A program made the position numbers and the translations under genes. A stretch of 64,000 nucleotides of DNA from positions 1 through 64,000 of the forward strand of contig NZ_JBQKME010000012.1 in NCBI RefSeq assembly GCF_052115865.1, written 5' to 3'. The DNA is from Fundicoccus_A sp052115865 (GTDB lineage: Bacteria > Bacillota > Bacilli > Lactobacillales > Aerococcaceae). The notes beneath the pieces were generated by a model. The model saw only the letters and a program-made list of their open reading frames with translations. It was not told where the DNA came from and made no database searches. Below, piece by piece: positions 63,225-64,000 of this stretch (positions are counted from its first letter, which is position 1; every line of letters begins with the position of its first letter).

Positions 63225-64000
63225 TTATTCGTCTTCAAGGGGCACGGGGGTTTCTTGGCGGGTCACTTTAAGTTCTAACACAGTGGCTTCGCGGACTTGT
63301 GTGAGTTCCAGTAGATAATAATCTAATTTAAGTGTTTGGCCAATGGTGTTTTGACTTGGAATTAATCCGGACACATAGGTGAAGTAGCCACCAATAGTGT
63401 CAGCTTCGTTGCTGGTTAAAACTGTTTCAAAATATTGGTTGAAATCATTCAGATTCATCAGACCTTTAACGATCCAAGTTTTTTCATCGACGGGGGTGAC
63501 CATATCTTCGTGAAGGGGATTATCGTATTCGTCGTAAATTTCACCGACGATTTCTTCAATGATATCTTCCAAGGAAACAATCCCTGCGGTTTGACCGTAT
63601 TCGTCTTTGACGACAGCGAGGTGGCTGTTGCTGGCTTGCATTTGGGTCATGGCATCATCTAATGACAGTGTTTCGGGAATATTGAGCGGATCATGGGCTA
63701 GGTCTCGGATGTCGATATCTTCATAGGAATCGGCCAGTAAATTAGCTTTTAAGTAATCTTTCACTAAAAGAATCCCTAAAATAGTATCTTTGTCATCTTC
63801 GTAAATGGGGATACGTGAGTAAGTTGAATTCACGATGGCTTCGTGATTTTCGGCTTTATCATCATCGATGTCAATCAAAAATGCTTGATTACGTGGTGTC
63901 ATGACAGCCCGAACAATTCGGCGATTCAGTTTTAAGACACCTTCCATCATGCCGACTTCCTCTTCTTCTAGAGCGCCGTCTTCTCCACCTCGAATGACGA
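63225..64000 (-). CDS. CBS-domain HlyC/CorC family protein, 5' end outside the window
   Basis: The frame continues through the window edge in GGEDGALEEEEVGMMEGVLKL, so the N-terminal membrane domain is missing here. Visible are the TlyC-type linker EGVLKLNRRIVRAVMTPR, two CBS motifs (YEDDKDTILGILLVKDY and HLAVVKDEYGQTAGIVSLED) and a C-terminal CorC-HlyC domain (WIVKGLMNLNDFNQYF). Relatives are implicated in magnesium or other cation transport. Confidence 0.9.
   Translation of the reverse strand, partial: VIRGGEDGALEEEEVGMMEGVLKLNRRIVRAVMTPRNQAFLIDIDDDKAENHEAIVNSTYSRIPIYEDDKDTILGILLVKDYLKANLLADSYEDIDIRDLAHDPLNIPETLSLDDAMTQMQASNSHLAVVKDEYGQTAGIVSLEDIIEEIVGEIYDEYDNPLHEDMVTPVDEKTWIVKGLMNLNDFNQYFETVLTSNEADTIGGYFTYVSGLIPSQNTIGQTLKLDYYLLELTQVREATVLELKVTRQETPVPLEDE

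Overview
The window is low-GC Firmicutes DNA and carries the chromosomal replication origin. Gene content and order (dnaA-dnaN-yaaA-recF-gyrB-gyrA, rpmH-rnpA-yidC-jag, gdpP-rplI-dnaB, rpsF-ssb-rpsR, sigH-rae1-rlmB-mrnC-cysS/gltX-yacL-radA), a glnR-glnA pair and PTS trehalose genes point to the Lactobacillales. An Aerococcaceae-type organism is my best guess, but it is not proven from sequence alone. No rRNA, tRNA, CRISPR array, intact transposase or prophage was seen.

Layout. 1-8.6 kb (minus strand): translation and RNA genes (sigH-like sigma factor, rae1, rlmB, mrnC, cysS, gltX), membrane PIN protein YacL, radA, dut. 8.8-11.4 kb (plus): an orphan MsmX-type sugar-importer ATPase, an acetamidase/formamidase-family protein and a gutted oxidoreductase pseudogene. 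11.4-11.8 kb: a non-coding element with IS21-like ends around a 42-bp tandem repeat. 11.9-15.3 kb (minus): cytoplasmic alpha-amylase and glnR-glnA with a clear GlnR box. 15.3-16.4 kb: remnants of three genes. 16.5-19.7 kb (plus): anchored C39-like peptidase, cation efflux protein, purA. 19.8-25.1 kb (minus): dnaB, rplI, gdpP, rpsR, ssb, rpsF, with three parS sites inside 3 kb. 25.2-28.6 kb (minus): a small membrane protein and a four-gene amino-acid ABC importer that also has a GlnR box. 29.1-31.2 kb (plus): proBA. 31.3-40.1 kb (minus): gyrA, gyrB, recF, yaaA, dnaN, dnaA. oriC is bipartite, on both sides of dnaA. 40.6-43.1 kb (plus): rpmH, rnpA, yidC, jag.

43.1-56.1 kb (minus, head-on to the fork leaving oriC) is a carbohydrate locus: GH3 glycosidase, GH38 alpha-mannosidase, solute-binding protein, two permeases, GH29 alpha-L-fucosidase and a membrane-bound AraC-type regulator. 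It has the look of a locus for trimming fucosylated and mannosylated glycans. It lacks an ATPase, and the MsmX homologue at 8.8 kb is the obvious partner. 56.4-59.7 kb is a treB-treA operon behind a TreR operator; treR lies 2.5 kb beyond it, after a GerMN-domain lipoprotein and a beta-lactamase-fold protein. The window ends inside a CBS-domain CorC/HlyC-type protein.

The observations I would follow up first are: a 14-bp interspersed motif (AATAAATATCACTG) found mostly just after stop codons of minus-strand genes; an amylase promoter whose start point lies inside the glnA terminator hairpin; two solute-binding proteins with no lipobox and no cysteine; the ATPase-less glycan importer; and the IS21-ended repeat element. 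I did not find a clearly new multi-gene defence or mobile system.
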